Of a stretch of DNA of 15,116 nt, positions 14,621 through 15,116 are shown one piece after another (position 1 is the stretch's first letter; every line of letters begins with the position of its first letter). Both the position numbers and the translations under genes were made by a program. The DNA comes from JBGPHT01 sp041484525 (GTDB lineage: Bacteria; Acidobacteriota; Terriglobia; Bryobacterales; Bryobacteraceae), in contig JBGPHT010000180.1 of NCBI GenBank assembly GCA_041484525.1, forward strand, positions 1 through 15,116, in the 5' to 3' direction. The notes under the pieces are model-generated. The model saw only the letters and a list, made by a program, of their open reading frames with translations. It was not told where the DNA came from and did not search any database.

Positions 14621-14633
14621 GTAGATAATTACG
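14611..14633 (-). repeat. Right terminal inverted repeat of the IS1595-type transposon
   Basis: Read inward on the minus strand it starts CGTAATTATC and ends ACTTGACAACAT, matching the left end at 21 of 23 positions. Confidence 0.88.
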
Positions 14634-14641
14634 CATTTTAC
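14634..14641. repeat. 8-bp target-site duplication, right copy
   Basis: CATTTTAC, identical to 11633-11640. Joining 11640 directly to 14642 restores the pre-insertion sequence, in which GAGGGAG precedes the membrane-protein ATG by 4 nt. Confidence 0.88.
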
Positions 14642-14752
14642 TCCCTCAGCCAGTTCCGACGCCAACAACTCTGCGAGCCGGTCGTAGCCCGCAGCCACGC
14701 CTCGCTCCATGGGGTTTTCAGGAGGGTATCGCGAGTTTTCTCCGGGGCACTC
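14636..14752 (-). pseudogene. C-terminal remnant of an SRPBCC/AHSA1-type protein
   Basis: Two adjacent frames join to give APEKTRDTLLKTP and then MERGVAAGYDRLAELLASEL. This resembles the end of SRPBCC/AHSA1-domain proteins (a helix running from a TP-MExG turn into YDRLAELLA). One C is missing from the C-run at about 14704-14707, which breaks the frame. Before the transposon arrived, this frame ended AEGVK-TGA, with the TGA overlapping the ATG of the downstream membrane protein. The insertion removed that stop, so the frame now reads on into the element. Assignment rests on about 35 residues. Confidence 0.42.
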
Positions 14753-14755
14753 CCT

Positions 14756-14995
14756 CTATGCCTGCCTGACCCGCAGGCAGGTGATGCACCAAAAGGCAAG
14801 TGCCGCGTGGAGGAGAACGGCCGGCCACAGGATCGGCCCTCTCAGGCCTGAGACAAGGCCCGCGCCTGTCAGCACGGCGACCGTCGCCGTGTTATAGACC
14901 AACATCGCCGCCAGGGTGGATCGCGCCACCCGGCCTTGTTCGTCGCTGCGTGCAAGCCAGCAAGCTGTTCCCAGAGCGATTAGATTCTTACGCCT
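14756..14995 (-). pseudogene. C-terminal part of a small integral membrane protein
   Basis: 79 residues without a start codon, preceded by an in-frame TAA at 14998-14996. They read KNLIALGTACWLARSDEQGR, ARSTLAAMLVYNTATVAVLT, GLRGPILWPAVLLHAALAFW and end at TAG 14758-14756. Three hydrophobic helices are visible. I recall similar small four-helix membrane proteins with this LIALGxxxWLAR plus LxGPxLWPAVxLHA pattern, but cannot name the family. The N-terminal third is missing, so this is a truncated gene. A dyad, CCTGCCTG/CAGGCAGG (14761-14781), covers its last codons. Confidence 0.5.
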
Positions 14996-15026
14996 TTAAT
15001 CGTGAACAGAAATACTTCAACAAACC

Positions 15027-15116
15027 TCAAGCTGCCTCAAGTAGTTGGATGACGTTGCGGATGGATGCGTCGGCTTTGTGGTACGCGGCTTCGAGTTTAC
15101 TGTTGGGCCGGGCGCC
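15027..15116 (-). CDS. C-terminal end of an unidentified protein, cut by the window edge
   Basis: The minus strand is open from the right edge to TGA at 15029-15027, giving 29 residues: GARPNSKLEAAYHKADASIR followed by NVIQLLEAA. The segment looks like a single amphipathic helix with good coding character. It is too short to assign. The gap 14996-15026 holds nothing recognisable. Confidence 0.4.
   Translation of the reverse strand, partial: GARPNSKLEAAYHKADASIRNVIQLLEAA

Larger units (their letters stand above)
11641..14633. mobile_element. IS1595 (ISXO2-like) family transposon with passenger genes
   Basis: A 2,993-bp element defined by 23-bp terminal inverted repeats (11641-11663 and 14611-14633, 21 of 23 positions identical, sharing ATTATC and ACTTGACAACAT) and by an exact 8-bp flanking duplication. 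The transposase occupies the right third. The left two thirds are passenger DNA: truncated toxin, antitoxin, two unrecognised genes and a tRNA-like segment. A bare IS1595-type IS is roughly 1 kb, so most of the element is cargo. The cargo is visibly richer in A/T than the flanking chromosome, pointing to a foreign origin. Confidence 0.87.

Noticed and set aside
14761..14781. 8-bp dyad considered as a rho-independent terminator
   Set aside because: It has no T-run on either strand and overlaps the last codons of a gene remnant, so the evidence is too weak to annotate separately.
1..15116. CRISPR array or rRNA
   Set aside because: No regularly spaced direct repeats with unique spacers and no rRNA-like conserved blocks were seen.

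Overview
The window looks like accessory chromosomal DNA from an Acidobacteriota soil bacterium, probably of the Solibacter/Bryobacter group. This is inferred from gene content: an ADOP-type duplicated ABC permease behind a BlaI/M56 regulatory pair, carboxypeptidase-regulatory-like repeat proteins, a Tat-exported GH29 fucosidase, and decayed InlB-B-repeat/glycine-rich surface proteins. No rRNA or species-defining marker is present.

Layout. (1) Positions 1-2811 are a scrapyard. A minus-strand membrane-anchor fragment sits at the left edge. It is followed by a large plus-strand glycine-rich surface-protein pseudogene, broken by about three homopolymer indels and one nonsense codon, and then by a short minus-strand signal-peptide ORF. 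A perfect 36-bp inverted repeat (2823-2902, REP-like) closes the block. (2) Positions 2979-6080 hold two plus-strand exported proteins: a GH29 alpha-L-fucosidase and a carboxypeptidase-regulatory-like repeat protein. (3) Positions 6085-11106 are a tight four-gene minus-strand operon: BlaI-type repressor, M56 sensor protease fused to a TonB C-terminal domain, ADOP permease, and a P-loop kinase with a 24-residue internal duplication. It has a good promoter with repeated/palindromic operator DNA in front of blaI, and a hairpin that buries the permease ribosome-binding site. (4) Positions 11291-11635 encode a small four-helix membrane protein with a frayed C-terminus.

(5) Positions 11641-14633 are the most interesting part: a complete 2,993-bp IS1595/ISXO2-family transposon. 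It has 23-bp terminal inverted repeats (21/23 identical) and is flanked by an exact 8-bp target duplication, CATTTTAC. Besides the transposase it carries an AT-richer passenger operon: a decapitated HI1419/HigB-like toxin, an HI1420-like antitoxin with a long C-terminal extension, an unrecognised 209-residue protein and an unrecognised 58-residue basic protein. All are chained by stop/start overlaps. A decayed class-II-like tRNA with a UAU anticodon lies between passenger block and transposase. The element landed exactly on an ATGA stop/start overlap between an SRPBCC-type gene remnant and the small membrane protein gene.

(6) Positions 14642-15116 hold the other side of the insertion: C-terminal scraps of an SRPBCC/AHSA1-type protein, a small membrane protein, and an unidentified gene running off the right edge.
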